A stretch of DNA of 13,025 nucleotides from Omnitrophica WOR_2 bacterium RIFCSPLOWO2_12_FULL_51_8 (GCA_001805895.1 MHHD01000078.1:1-13025); one strand, 5' to 3'. Shown: positions 1 to 7,288, counted from the first letter of the stretch. A program made the numbers and translations. Notes: generated from the letters alone by a model not told the origin.

Positions 1-53
1 AACCGAAACCGTTTAAGACGATAGACGAAAGTTGAATTATGCACACCCCTCAA
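1..53. repeat. Right end of a terminal-inverted-repeat element (copy 1, cut by window start)
   Basis: These 53 bases match 7436-7488 at 50 of 53 positions, differing only at 11, 35 and 45. The matching segment is the right arm of a complete 200-bp palindromic element at 7289-7488. The shared outer end reads ATTATGCAC, one variable base, then CCCCTCAA. The left part of this copy lies outside the window. It sits immediately upstream of the promoter region of the sugar-binding protein gene. Confidence 0.85.
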
Positions 54-130
54 GTATTATATACTTTCCTATACCGTAAAAAAGCGCTTGACCGGCAGGA
101 GAGTTTATGCTAAATTTAACTTTCCTTGCC

Positions 131-159
131 TTGAAATAACCGGGTTTAGGTGTTATACT
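131..159 (+). promoter_or_regulatory. Sigma70-like promoter of the sugar-uptake operon
   Basis: TTGAAA (131-136) is separated by exactly 17 nt from TATACT (154-159). The predicted transcription start is near 166, giving a leader of about 30 nt to the ATG at 196, with an AAAGGA-type ribosome-binding site at 182-187. A second, weaker pair is TTGACC (88-93), 17 nt, TAAATT (111-116), and could be a tandem upstream promoter. No operator palindrome is obvious beyond these boxes. Confidence 0.6.
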
Positions 160-195
160 TTGTGTAATAAAACCCCCTACAAAAGGAACGACTTG

Positions 196-1509
196 ATGCG
201 CTTTAACAGGCTGTTAAGTAAGTGTCTTATCCTGCCTATTGTCCTGCCTTTGTTTTTCTTTGCCGCTGCCTGTTCTACCAAGAAGCAAGAGGCCAAAACC
301 TCGATTACCGTCTGGCACTGGATGACTGACCGCGAGCCGGCCTTTCAGGAATTGGCTAAAAGGTATCAGGCCAGGACCGGGATCAAGGTGAATTTCGAAC
401 TCTACGCGCCTTCCGACGCCTACTCCCAGAAGGTCAGGGCAGCGGCGCAAGGAGTAAATTTACCGGATATCTTCGGAATCCTCGGCGAGAAGAGGGATTT
501 TGCCTCTTTTATCAAGGCCGGCCATATCCTGGAGTTGACCCCTTACATGGAAGAAAATAATGCCGCCTGGAAAAACAGTTTTTTTGCCAAGGCCTTGGCA
601 ATAAATGAGTTTGACGCCGGCAATAACTACGGCGTAAAGGCCGGCATCTACGGCGCGCCCATTGACGTGATGACCATCCAGATGCTTTATAACAAAAAAT
701 TATTCAGGGAATTAGGTTTAAACCCCCGCAAGCCGCCGGCGACTTTTCAGGAATTGCTGGATATCGGCAGAAAACTGAAGGAAAAAAATATGCAGGGATT
801 AGTTTCCGGCTGGGGCGAGGTCTGGATGATCGACTGCTTCGCCAATAACTACGGCTTCAACATTATGGGCAGGGATAAGGTCGTGGCGACGATTAAGGGC
901 GAGGTGCCTTATACCGACCCGGACTGGGTCAGGGTCTTGAATCTGTTTAAGGAAATGCAGGAAGCCGGTGTTTTGGCCAACGGCATAGTTACGATGATCA
1001 ATAAGACCGCGGAGCAACTCTTCAGCAACGATAAGGCGGTGTTTGCCTTTAACGGCTCCTGGTGCGTGAATGTTTACAGGAATATGAGCCCGGCATTAGA
1101 CTACGGCGCGTTCTTACCGCCGGCGGCATCGGAGAAATTCCCCATGGCCATCTGGGGCGGCGCGGGCTCATCCTTTATGGTCAATGCCCGTTCAAAGAAC
1201 AAAGAGGAGGCGGTAAAATTCCTGCGCTGGCTGACTGACCGCGACCAGCAGACGTATCTGGCGGAAGCCACCAACAATTTGCCGGCGAATAAAAACAGCG
1301 CGGGGAAAATCTCGGAGATCTTAAGCCAGTTCTCAAAAGGCATGGAGAACGCCACCCACCCCAATATCTGGGGGGCTTCGGAATTCCCGGCGGTGATCGA
1401 GGCCTGGGACAAGGGGATCCAGTCGATCATCATCGGAGAGAGAACGCCGGAACAAGTGGCGCAAGAAGTGCAGCGTATCAAAGAGAGAGAATTAGCAAAG
1501 AGGAAGTAA
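196..1509 (+). CDS. ABC transporter sugar-binding lipoprotein (extracellular solute-binding protein family 1)
   Basis: This is the substrate-capture component of a carbohydrate ABC importer (CUT1 type, like MalE/UgpB). I start at ATG 196 (437 aa). It has a well-spaced AAAAGGAA upstream and directly begins a signal peptide, whereas the in-frame TTG at 88 would add 36 residues without signal character and lies upstream of the better promoter. Residues 1-26 form a lipoprotein signal ending FAAAC, so Cys26 is the likely lipidated residue. The mature protein opens with the family pattern ITVWHWMTDREPAFQELAKR. Near the C terminus comes the typical WGGAGSSFMV segment, then a KEEAVKFLRWL helix and the LPANK region. 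Length is normal for the family. The two permease genes follow directly. The substrate cannot be read from sequence; the neighbouring glycosidase-like genes suggest an oligosaccharide. Confidence 0.93.
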   Translation: MRFNRLLSKCLILPIVLPLFFFAAACSTKKQEAKTSITVWHWMTDREPAFQELAKRYQARTGIKVNFELYAPSDAYSQKVRAAAQGVNLPDIFGILGEKRDFASFIKAGHILELTPYMEENNAAWKNSFFAKALAINEFDAGNNYGVKAGIYGAPIDVMTIQMLYNKKLFRELGLNPRKPPATFQELLDIGRKLKEKNMQGLVSGWGEVWMIDCFANNYGFNIMGRDKVVATIKGEVPYTDPDWVRVLNLFKEMQEAGVLANGIVTMINKTAEQLFSNDKAVFAFNGSWCVNVYRNMSPALDYGAFLPPAASEKFPMAIWGGAGSSFMVNARSKNKEEAVKFLRWLTDRDQQTYLAEATNNLPANKNSAGKISEILSQFSKGMENATHPNIWGASEFPAVIEAWDKGIQSIIIGERTPEQVAQEVQRIKERELAKRK

Positions 1510-1580
1510 TGAATAATGCAAAAATCAAAATGCAAAAATTATTTTTGCCTTTAATTTTGAATTTTGCATTGCCATTTTGA
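1509..1580 (+). other. Short signal-peptide-like open frame inside the intergenic palindrome
   Basis: An ATG overlapping the stop of the binding-protein gene (TAATG) opens a 23-codon frame ending at TGA 1578-1580. It encodes a short polar stretch with three lysines, then LFLPLILNFALPF, which looks like a signal-peptide start without a mature protein. It has no clear ribosome-binding site of its own, although translational coupling is possible. It could equally be a chance product of the A-rich/T-rich palindrome. It is listed because the same kind of sequence really is used as a signal peptide at 3501 and 8758. Confidence 0.25.
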
Positions 1581-1607
1581 TATTTGCTTTTTGATATTTA
1601 ATTTTCT
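1510..1607. repeat. Intergenic A/T-word palindrome (vocabulary AAAATCAAAATGC)
   Basis: The gap between the binding protein and first permease consists almost entirely of short words (AAAAATC, AAAATGC, ATTTTGCA, TTTTGATA): A-rich on the left and their T-rich complements on the right. An internal perfect hairpin, GCAAAAAT/ATTTTTGC with a 1-nt loop, lies at 1532-1548. The word ATTTTGCA is shared with the palindrome at 8736-8820. There is no terminator-like GC stem followed by a U tract. Confidence 0.75.
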
Positions 1608-2489
1608 ATGAAACTCAAATCTACTCTCGAAAACTATTTATTTGTCCTGCCGGCAGTGGCCATCTTTTCCATCTTCTACATCTACCCTTTCCTAAAAGTT
1701 TTTCAGTTAAGTTTTTTTGACTGGGACGGGATTGTCGCGTTTAAGGATGCCATTCCTGTGGGCTGGGAGAATTTTAAGGAAATTTTAGTGGATAGAATCT
1801 GGTGGCAGTCAATGTGGAATGCCGGATACATTACCGTGATCGCCCTGATTTTTCAGAACGCGCTGGCGTTCTTGCTGGCCTGGGCATGCGACCGGGAAAT
1901 CCGGGCGAAGAATTTTTACCGGGTGGTATTTTTTATACCCCCGGTGCTGTCAGAGATAGTCGTGGGCTTGGTCTGGCAGTGGATTTTAGACGGCAATTAC
2001 GGCCTGCTTAACCAGTGGCTGGCCCATTTTGGCCTCGGGCATCTGGCCAGGAACTGGCTTTCCGACCCTAAAACCACCCTGACCGCGGTGGCAGCGGTGC
2101 ATTGCTGGAAGGGTTTTGGCTGGGGCTTTCTGATTTTCCTGGCCGGCCTGCAGACTATCCCCAGGGAGCTTTACGAGGCGGCGCGGGTGGACGGGGCAAA
2201 CGCCTGGCAGGCATTCCGCAAGATCACCATGCCGATGATGGTGCCGGTGGCGGTACTGGTAGCCGTCCTTACCGTCTTAGGCACGATGCAGGCCTTTGTC
2301 CTGATCATTGCCATGACCGGCGGCGGGCCGGCCTACCATACCCAGGTGCCGGTTTTGAGGATACTGGCTTCCATGCAGGGCTCTTCGCGCTTTGGCTATG
2401 CCTGCGCGCAGGGGATTAGTTTCGGAGTGATCCTGGTGGCGATTTCCTTTATCCAGTACCGCTTCTCGCATAAGGCCAGGCAGATATAA
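1608..2489 (+). CDS. Carbohydrate ABC transporter permease (MalF/UgpA type)
   Basis: This is one of the two inner-membrane subunits forming the sugar channel of a CUT1-family importer. The 293-aa protein has hydrophobic segments at roughly residues 10-32, 73-94, 105-127, 160-180, 213-236 and 266-284, consistent with six helices. The cytoplasmic EAA loop that docks the ATPase reads EAARVDGANAWQAFRKITMP (residues 190-209), followed by a proline-containing turn, as expected. The ATG at 1608 begins a standard N terminus (ENYLFVLPAVAIFSIFYIYP). No ribosome-binding site is visible because the preceding bases are the T-rich arm of a palindrome. It is co-directional with the binding protein and probably co-transcribed. 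Its partner permease is the next gene. Confidence 0.95.
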   Translation: MKLKSTLENYLFVLPAVAIFSIFYIYPFLKVFQLSFFDWDGIVAFKDAIPVGWENFKEILVDRIWWQSMWNAGYITVIALIFQNALAFLLAWACDREIRAKNFYRVVFFIPPVLSEIVVGLVWQWILDGNYGLLNQWLAHFGLGHLARNWLSDPKTTLTAVAAVHCWKGFGWGFLIFLAGLQTIPRELYEAARVDGANAWQAFRKITMPMMVPVAVLVAVLTVLGTMQAFVLIIAMTGGGPAYHTQVPVLRILASMQGSSRFGYACAQGISFGVILVAISFIQYRFSHKARQI

Positions 2490-2504
2490 ATATAATGCTT
2501 AGTC

Positions 2505-2645
2505 AACTAAATAAGGGTTTGATTTTTGCGCAGATTAGCACAGATGAGAAGATGCAGATGATCACAGATAACGTCTTAAAATATCTGCGATCATCTGTTT
2601 CTTTTCATCTGCGATCATCTGTGCAATACAACTCTTATTTAAGTT
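2505..2645. repeat. Intergenic palindromic element (vocabulary CATCTGCGATCATCTG)
   Basis: This 141-nt near-palindrome has arms of about 67 nt. The left arm starts AACTAAATAAGGGTTTGATT and the right arm ends CTTATTTAAGTT; the reverse complement of the right arm aligns with the left along its whole length with scattered mismatches. The inner part repeats the word CTGCGATCATCTGT exactly at 2585-2598 and 2609-2622. It fills nearly all of the gap between the two permease genes. There is no U tract, so it is not a classical terminator, and no convincing flanking duplication is seen. Confidence 0.85.
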
Positions 2646-2655
2646 ACAATGCAAC

Positions 2656-3504
2656 ATGAGAACATCAGCCTATTATCAAACCAAAAGATTAAGCATAAAT
2701 ATCCTGATCCATCTGTTTTTAATCAGCGTCGCCCTGACCTGCCTGTTTCCTTTATTCTGGATGATTTCCTCCAGCCTCAAGTCGCAGGAGGCGATTTTTA
2801 AGGACGCCTCGCTCATCCCGCGCGTGTTCCATTTCGAAAATTACCTGCGCGCCTGGATAGAAGGCGGTTTCGGCAGATATTTTTTAAACAGCATTTTTTA
2901 CACGGTTGCGGTGGTAGGGGGGATCGTAGTCATTTCCTCGCTGGCGGCCTACGGCTTTTCGCGCCTGGAGTTTCCCGGCCGTAATTTTTTGTTTATTATG
3001 TTTATGGCGGCGATGATGATCCCTATCCCGGGGAGCTTTGTCCCCCTCTACGTATTATTGAACAAGCTGGGCCTGAGGAATACGCCGCAGGGCTACATCC
3101 TGGCGATGATCAACGTGGGGCTATCCACCAGCATATTCCTGCTGAAGACCTTTTTCGATAAGATGCCCAAGGAGTTAGAGGATGCCGCGCGTATCGACGG
3201 CTGCAGCAAGCTGGGTATCTGGTGGAACGTGGCCCTGCCATTGTCCAAGCCGGTGCTGGCAGTAGTGGTGGTGTTTAACGCCCTGAATGTCTGGAACGAA
3301 TATGTCCTGGCAATGATCATCTTTGACGATAAAGCCCTGATGCCGCTGCAGCGGGCGCTGATGGTCTTTCAGGGCGAGTTTGTCACCAATTACCCGCTGT
3401 TGATGGCCGGCCTGACTATTACCGCCCTACCGATTATTTTAGTCTACCTTTTGATGCAGAAGTATATCGTCAAGGGGGTAACTCAGGGGGCATTGGTAGG
3501 ATGA
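2656..3504 (+). CDS. Carbohydrate ABC transporter permease (MalG/UgpE type)
   Basis: This is the second membrane subunit of the sugar importer. The 282-aa protein has helices at about residues 14-36, 80-102, 111-133, 146-164, 196-223 and 249-267. Its EAA loop reads ELEDAARIDGCSKLGIWWNV followed by ALPLSKPV (residues 173-200), the docking site for the missing ATPase. The C terminus YIVKGVTQGALVG is typical of MalG-like permeases. The start at 2656 is the only reasonable ATG before the first helix, but no ribosome-binding site is seen because the upstream bases are a palindrome end. The last four bases (ATGA) overlap the start of the TPR-glycosidase gene, which suggests translational coupling. 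Confidence 0.95.
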   Translation: MRTSAYYQTKRLSINILIHLFLISVALTCLFPLFWMISSSLKSQEAIFKDASLIPRVFHFENYLRAWIEGGFGRYFLNSIFYTVAVVGGIVVISSLAAYGFSRLEFPGRNFLFIMFMAAMMIPIPGSFVPLYVLLNKLGLRNTPQGYILAMINVGLSTSIFLLKTFFDKMPKELEDAARIDGCSKLGIWWNVALPLSKPVLAVVVVFNALNVWNEYVLAMIIFDDKALMPLQRALMVFQGEFVTNYPLLMAGLTITALPIILVYLLMQKYIVKGVTQGALVG

Positions 3505-5876
3505 TTAGTAAAGTTAAAAGTAAAAACGAAAAAGGTAAAACCAAAATTCAAAAGTCAAAAGTTTTAATTTTTAACTTGTGGTTTTGTCTTTTTACTTTTG
3601 CCTTTTTACTTTTCACAGCTGCCTTTGCCCAGGATAAGCCTTCTTCCAGCGAACTGATAGTTAAGGCCTGGGAGGCGCATGGCAGGAAAGACATTGAGGC
3701 AACCTTTAAATTCACCAAGCAGTGCATTGAGCTGTATAAGGACGAGGCGGCCGGGCTGCAGGTGTCCTTAAGGGCCTTTCCGAGGAATAAGCCGGACATC
3801 CTTAAGGCGCAGGTTTTAAACGACGTCGGCACGGCTTATTTCATCCAGGGCGAGAGTTACCGCAATCAGGGAAAGGCCGCCGAGGCAATCAAGGCCTTTA
3901 GGGCTGTGATTTACGAATACTGCTATGCCCAGGCATGGGACCCCCGCGGCTGGTATTGGAAAGTGGCGAAGGCCTCCTGGGAAAGCGTGGTAAAGCTTAA
4001 CCCCAAAGAAACGTTAATCCCCTGCGCCTGCGATCTGGAGATCGCCGGTAACATAACTCCGAGCCCGGCTATTGCCGCGCGCAGCACGAAAATCGCGCTC
4101 TACGATCCAGGCAGGGAAGAGATAGTCAATTACGAAAAATACGGAGAATTCAGAAATGCCGGCGCCAAGGACTATAAATATATCATCAAGGACCAGGAGG
4201 GCCTCTCTGCCGCTGTCGGGGAAGGCATCTTTCCCAATACTACATCGGTGAGGTGGGACCCGAAGTTCAAGACCGCCCAGAAGGAGCGCAGGCTGGAAGG
4301 CAGCCACTGGGATTTTGTAAATTCGGTTGACCTCCAGGCGGCATTCCTGAAGTGGGCTGCCTGCCCTGAGCCGCAGGGGGTAAAATTATTCTATACCGCC
4401 TTCATCCTGGAAAAGGCCGGGCTGGTCAAGCACGCCATCAAGTGCTATTATTCCATCCTGGTGCATTATCCGGCAAGTTACGGATGGACTTACTGGCATA
4501 CCCCCTGGTATGTGGGGCAGGCTGCGATTGCCAAGATAAATTACCTGTTGGGCGAGAACCCGCGGATCGGTTATCGGCTTGAGGGAGCGGATGTCAAGAT
4601 TTTAAATGGCTATGATAACGAGGTGGCGAACGATATCGCCATTATCAACCCGGGAAAATTCGTCAAGGTTTCCCTGCTGGAAAAATTTAAGCCCAAACCA
4701 TCGCCGGATTTAATCAGCGTGAAACGGCGGCTGGGCAAAGGCAAGGTGCACCTCCTGCAGTATGAAAACGGCGACTGGCGCCTGATGGCGGACGGCAAGC
4801 CTTTTGTCATCCAGGGCATCACTTACGCGCCCACCAAGGCAGGGGAGTCTCCGGATAACCACACCCAGACTAACTGGATGGAGAACGATTTTAACCGGAA
4901 CGGCAAGATCGACGGGCCTTATGACGCCTTTGTGGACAAAAATAAAAATAACCTGCAGGATAAGGATGAGCCCGGCGTGGGCGATTTTTACCTGATGCAG
5001 GAGATGGGGGTAAATTGCATCCGGCTGTATCACCAGCCGTTCAAAGTGAATAAAGAGCTGCTGCGCGATTTGTATAAAACCTACGGTATCCGGGTGATTA
5101 TGGGCGATTTTCTGGGTAAATACGCCATCGGCAGCGGCGCGAAATGGGATCCCGGCACGGATTACAGAGACCCCGAGCAAAGAAAAAAGATGCTGGAGTC
5201 AGTGACGGGCATGGTCAGGGAATTCAAGGATGAGCCCTATATTTTATTCTGGCTGCTGGGCAATGAAAATGTTTACGGTTACGCCTGCAATGCCGATAAG
5301 GAGCCGGATGCGTTTTTCGGGTTCGCCAATGAAGCGGCTAAGCAGATTAAGGCCTTAGACACAGAGCACCCGGTGGCGATTGCCAGCGGCGATACGCTCT
5401 ACTTAGACAAGTTCGCTAAAAACGCTTCCGAAATAGATATCTTCGGCGCCAACTCTTACCGCGGCGGATACGGTTTCGGCAGGCTCTTCCAGGATGTCAA
5501 GGAGACCGCGGACAGGCCGGTGTTCATCACCGAATATGGCTGCCCGGGTTATGCCGCCGGCAGGCCCGCCGAAGAAGCCGAAGCCATGCAGGCGGAATAC
5601 CTTCGCGGGGCGTGGTCTGATATCGAAAAGAATATGGCCTTCGGCAAGAGGGCGGGCAATTCCTTAGGGGGTGTCGCCTTTGAATGGTTAGATGAATGGT
5701 GGAAGGCCTATGAGCCGTCGGTACACGACATCAAGGGTTTATTCACCGGGCCTTTCCCCGACGGATATATGCATGAAGAGTGGCTGGGGTTTTCGGGACA
5801 GGGCGACGGTAAATTAAGCCCGTTCCTGCGGCAGCTGCGCAAATCTTATTCTATGTATAGAAAGATCTGGAAATAG
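3501..5876 (+). CDS. Secreted TPR-like plus GH-A clan glycoside hydrolase-like protein with calcium-loop insert
   Basis: This 791-aa exported protein starts with a very long lysine-rich n-region (8 Lys in the first 20 residues), then a Phe/Leu core and a probable signal-peptidase site AFA|Q after residue 43. Residues about 50-165 and 294-350 look like TPR-type helices (e.g. AYFIQGESYRNQGKAAEAIK at 112-131). Residues 170-290 I do not recognise. From about 425 the protein resembles a TIM barrel of the GH2/GH5 type. LLGNEN places a likely acid/base at Glu589, and VFITEYG a likely nucleophile at Glu678. FEWLDEWWK follows at 727-735. Between early barrel elements lie two EF-hand-like loops (463-474 and 479-490). 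The substrate is unknown. It overlaps the permease gene by 4 nt, so hydrolysis or transglycosylation of the imported glycan is a fair inference. A transglycosidase or non-catalytic glycan-binding role remains possible. Confidence 0.88.
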   Translation: MISKVKSKNEKGKTKIQKSKVLIFNLWFCLFTFAFLLFTAAFAQDKPSSSELIVKAWEAHGRKDIEATFKFTKQCIELYKDEAAGLQVSLRAFPRNKPDILKAQVLNDVGTAYFIQGESYRNQGKAAEAIKAFRAVIYEYCYAQAWDPRGWYWKVAKASWESVVKLNPKETLIPCACDLEIAGNITPSPAIAARSTKIALYDPGREEIVNYEKYGEFRNAGAKDYKYIIKDQEGLSAAVGEGIFPNTTSVRWDPKFKTAQKERRLEGSHWDFVNSVDLQAAFLKWAACPEPQGVKLFYTAFILEKAGLVKHAIKCYYSILVHYPASYGWTYWHTPWYVGQAAIAKINYLLGENPRIGYRLEGADVKILNGYDNEVANDIAIINPGKFVKVSLLEKFKPKPSPDLISVKRRLGKGKVHLLQYENGDWRLMADGKPFVIQGITYAPTKAGESPDNHTQTNWMENDFNRNGKIDGPYDAFVDKNKNNLQDKDEPGVGDFYLMQEMGVNCIRLYHQPFKVNKELLRDLYKTYGIRVIMGDFLGKYAIGSGAKWDPGTDYRDPEQRKKMLESVTGMVREFKDEPYILFWLLGNENVYGYACNADKEPDAFFGFANEAAKQIKALDTEHPVAIASGDTLYLDKFAKNASEIDIFGANSYRGGYGFGRLFQDVKETADRPVFITEYGCPGYAAGRPAEEAEAMQAEYLRGAWSDIEKNMAFGKRAGNSLGGVAFEWLDEWWKAYEPSVHDIKGLFTGPFPDGYMHEEWLGFSGQGDGKLSPFLRQLRKSYSMYRKIWK
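3511..3613. repeat. A/T-word palindrome lying inside a signal-peptide coding region
   Basis: The A-rich left arm contains AAAAGTAAAAA (3516-3526). Its exact reverse complement TTTTTACTTTT occurs twice in the right arm, at 3589-3599 and 3603-3613, 14 nt apart as a tandem word. Further pairing words are AAAACCA with TGGTTTT and AAGTTAAAA with TTTTTAACTT. The whole palindrome is translated in frame as the signal peptide of the TPR-glycosidase. Confidence 0.75.
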
Positions 5877-5900
5877 AGTGGAGGTAGAAAGGAGGCAGTA

Positions 5901-6044
5901 TTTTTCGGTTACGTTAAAAAAGTTTATCGGTTTCGGTTAAGTATCGTCTAAAAAGGTTTTCGTTTATCGGTTTTAGTCTAAAATACGATAAACGAAACCG
6001 AAAATACGATAGACGATACGTAGCCGAAACCCAAACCGAAAACG
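5901..6044. repeat. Intergenic palindrome (vocabulary CGATAAACGAAACCG)
   Basis: The arms are built of words such as TTTATCGGTTTCGG and TATCGTCTA on the left, and CGATAAACGAAACCG and CGATAGACGATACG on the right. A 21-nt stretch at 6006-6026 is identical to 7414-7434 inside the 200-bp element, yet the terminal sequence TTGAG...CTCAA of that element is missing here. It occupies most of the 243-nt gap 5877-6119. The rest of that gap holds a purine-rich leader and the ribosome-binding site of the next gene. Confidence 0.8.
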
Positions 6045-6103
6045 ACAAAGATAAGAATTAATATTTTTTTAGACAGAGTAGGGCATAGCTGTAACCAATT
6101 TAT

Positions 6104-6112
6104 TAAGGAGGT
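6104..6112 (+). promoter_or_regulatory. Strong ribosome-binding site deciding the start of the CBM-like gene
   Basis: AAGGAGGTG lies 7 nt before ATG 6120. This full-length anti-16S match places the start at 6120 rather than at the in-frame GTG at 6111, which overlaps the site itself. It is the best ribosome-binding site in the window, where several other genes have none. I see no convincing -35/-10 pair in 6045-6103. Confidence 0.85.
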
Positions 6113-6119
6113 GTGGGTA

Positions 6120-7280
6120 ATGAAAAGATTACTAGTATTGCTGGCAGTTTTGTCCCTGGTTCTGCCTTTGGCGGCAGCGGCCCAGGAAAGTCCGGCGGCG
6201 ATGCCGGAAAAAACAAAGGAATTCGCGGTTTACCTGGATAAGACTTCCCGGGAAAATCATTTCATCCCTTCGGGATGGATGGGCGATCACGGCGATATCA
6301 AGATCAATGACCAGTCAATGGATAATCCCCACGGCGGGACGACCTGCATCCAGTTTACCTACAGCGCCAAAAAATCGCAAGGCCAGGGCTGGGCCGGGGT
6401 GTATTGGCAAAATCCGGTCAACAACTGGGGCAATAAAAAAGGCGGTTATGATTTAAGCTCTATGAATAAGCTGACCTTCTGGGCCCGCGGGGCAAAAGGC
6501 GGGGAGGTAATCCAGAAGTTTGTGGTCGGCGGCATCAAGGGCACCTATCCGGACACCGCTTCCGCAGAAACCGGGCCGATAGAATTGACCAATACCTGGA
6601 AGCCCTACAGCGTCAACTTATCCGGCAAGGACCTTACCTATATTAACGGGGGTTTCGGCTGGGTGACTACCGCGGATCTTAACCCCGAAGGATGCGCTTT
6701 TTTCCTGGACGACATCAAATTTGAAAACGAATCAGGTTTAAAGCCGGAAGGCAAAAAACAGGAAGAAATGCCGTTTTATGTTTACGCCGACCGTTCTTCG
6801 CCGAAAAATCATTTCATCCCTTCGGGATGGATGGGCGATTACGGCGACTTAAAATATGACGGCGTTTCTAGGGAGGATCCCTATCTGGGAGATACCTGCA
6901 TCAAGATTATCTACAGCCCCAAAAAATCGCAAGGCCAGGGCTGGGCAGGGATTTACTGGCAGAACCCAGCCAATAACTGGGGCGACACCGACGCGGGGTT
7001 TGACCTTTCCAAGACCGTGAAGCTTTCCTTCTGGGCGCGCGGCGCCAATGGCGGCGAACGGATCGAGGAGTTTAAGGCCGGCGGCTTAATGGGCGAATAC
7101 TCTGATTCGGATTCCTCTTCCATCGCGCCGGTGATCCTGAATAAGGAATGGACGCAATATGCCATCGACTTAAAAGGCAAGGATATGTCTTACGTCATCG
7201 GCGGCTTTGCCTGGTCGACCAATCTGGATAACAACCCGGACGGTTTGACGTTTTATCTGGATGAGATAAAGTACGAGTAA
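6120..7280 (+). CDS. Secreted protein with two tandem carbohydrate-binding-like domains
   Basis: The 386-aa protein has a signal peptide (MKRLLVLLAV..., probable cut after Ala21 in AAA|Q). Two homologous repeats follow, at about residues 34-203 and 218-386. Each contains NHFIPSGWMGD, then KKSQGQGWAG(V/I)YWQNP, a segment ending L(T/S)FWARGA, GGF(G/A)W, and a closing F(F/Y)LD(D/E)IK strand. The many aromatic residues and the final beta strand resemble jelly-roll carbohydrate-binding modules; this is inferred from pattern, not from a named family I can assign. There is no catalytic motif and no membrane anchor. The strong ribosome-binding site suggests high expression, and the neighbours suggest it binds the glycan handled by the flanking enzymes. 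Parts of the two repeats are identical in DNA, pointing to recent duplication or conversion. Confidence 0.85.
   Translation: MKRLLVLLAVLSLVLPLAAAAQESPAAMPEKTKEFAVYLDKTSRENHFIPSGWMGDHGDIKINDQSMDNPHGGTTCIQFTYSAKKSQGQGWAGVYWQNPVNNWGNKKGGYDLSSMNKLTFWARGAKGGEVIQKFVVGGIKGTYPDTASAETGPIELTNTWKPYSVNLSGKDLTYINGGFGWVTTADLNPEGCAFFLDDIKFENESGLKPEGKKQEEMPFYVYADRSSPKNHFIPSGWMGDYGDLKYDGVSREDPYLGDTCIKIIYSPKKSQGQGWAGIYWQNPANNWGDTDAGFDLSKTVKLSFWARGANGGERIEEFKAGGLMGEYSDSDSSSIAPVILNKEWTQYAIDLKGKDMSYVIGGFAWSTNLDNNPDGLTFYLDEIKYE
6253..6287 (+). repeat. 35-nt direct repeat inside the two-domain gene (partner 6805-6839)
   Basis: The 35 bases encoding part of NHFIPSGWMGD are identical at 6253-6287 and 6805-6839. A second identical block of 28 nt links 6367-6394 with 6919-6946 and encodes the KKSQGQGW region. 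Both pairs are offset by exactly 552 nt, which defines the duplication unit (184 codons including the linker). Confidence 0.9.
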
Positions 7281-7288
7281 TATCCTCA

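Noticed and set aside
88..195. In-frame TTG start extending the sugar-binding protein by 36 residues
   Set aside because: The extension has no signal-peptide character, it overlaps the promoter boxes, and ATG 196 has a ribosome-binding site followed directly by a lipoprotein signal.
2102..2419. 105-codon plus-strand frame overlapping the first permease
   Set aside because: It is an out-of-frame shadow of the permease, whose membrane segments and EAA loop are intact through the same region.
2491..2655. Target-site duplication AATGC on both sides of the 2505-2645 palindrome
   Set aside because: It is only 5 nt, does not sit directly at the palindrome ends, and is expected by chance in this A/T-rich flank.
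6111..6119. GTG start three codons before the CBM-like gene's ATG
   Set aside because: The GTG is part of the AAGGAGGTG ribosome-binding site; ATG 6120 has correct spacing from it.
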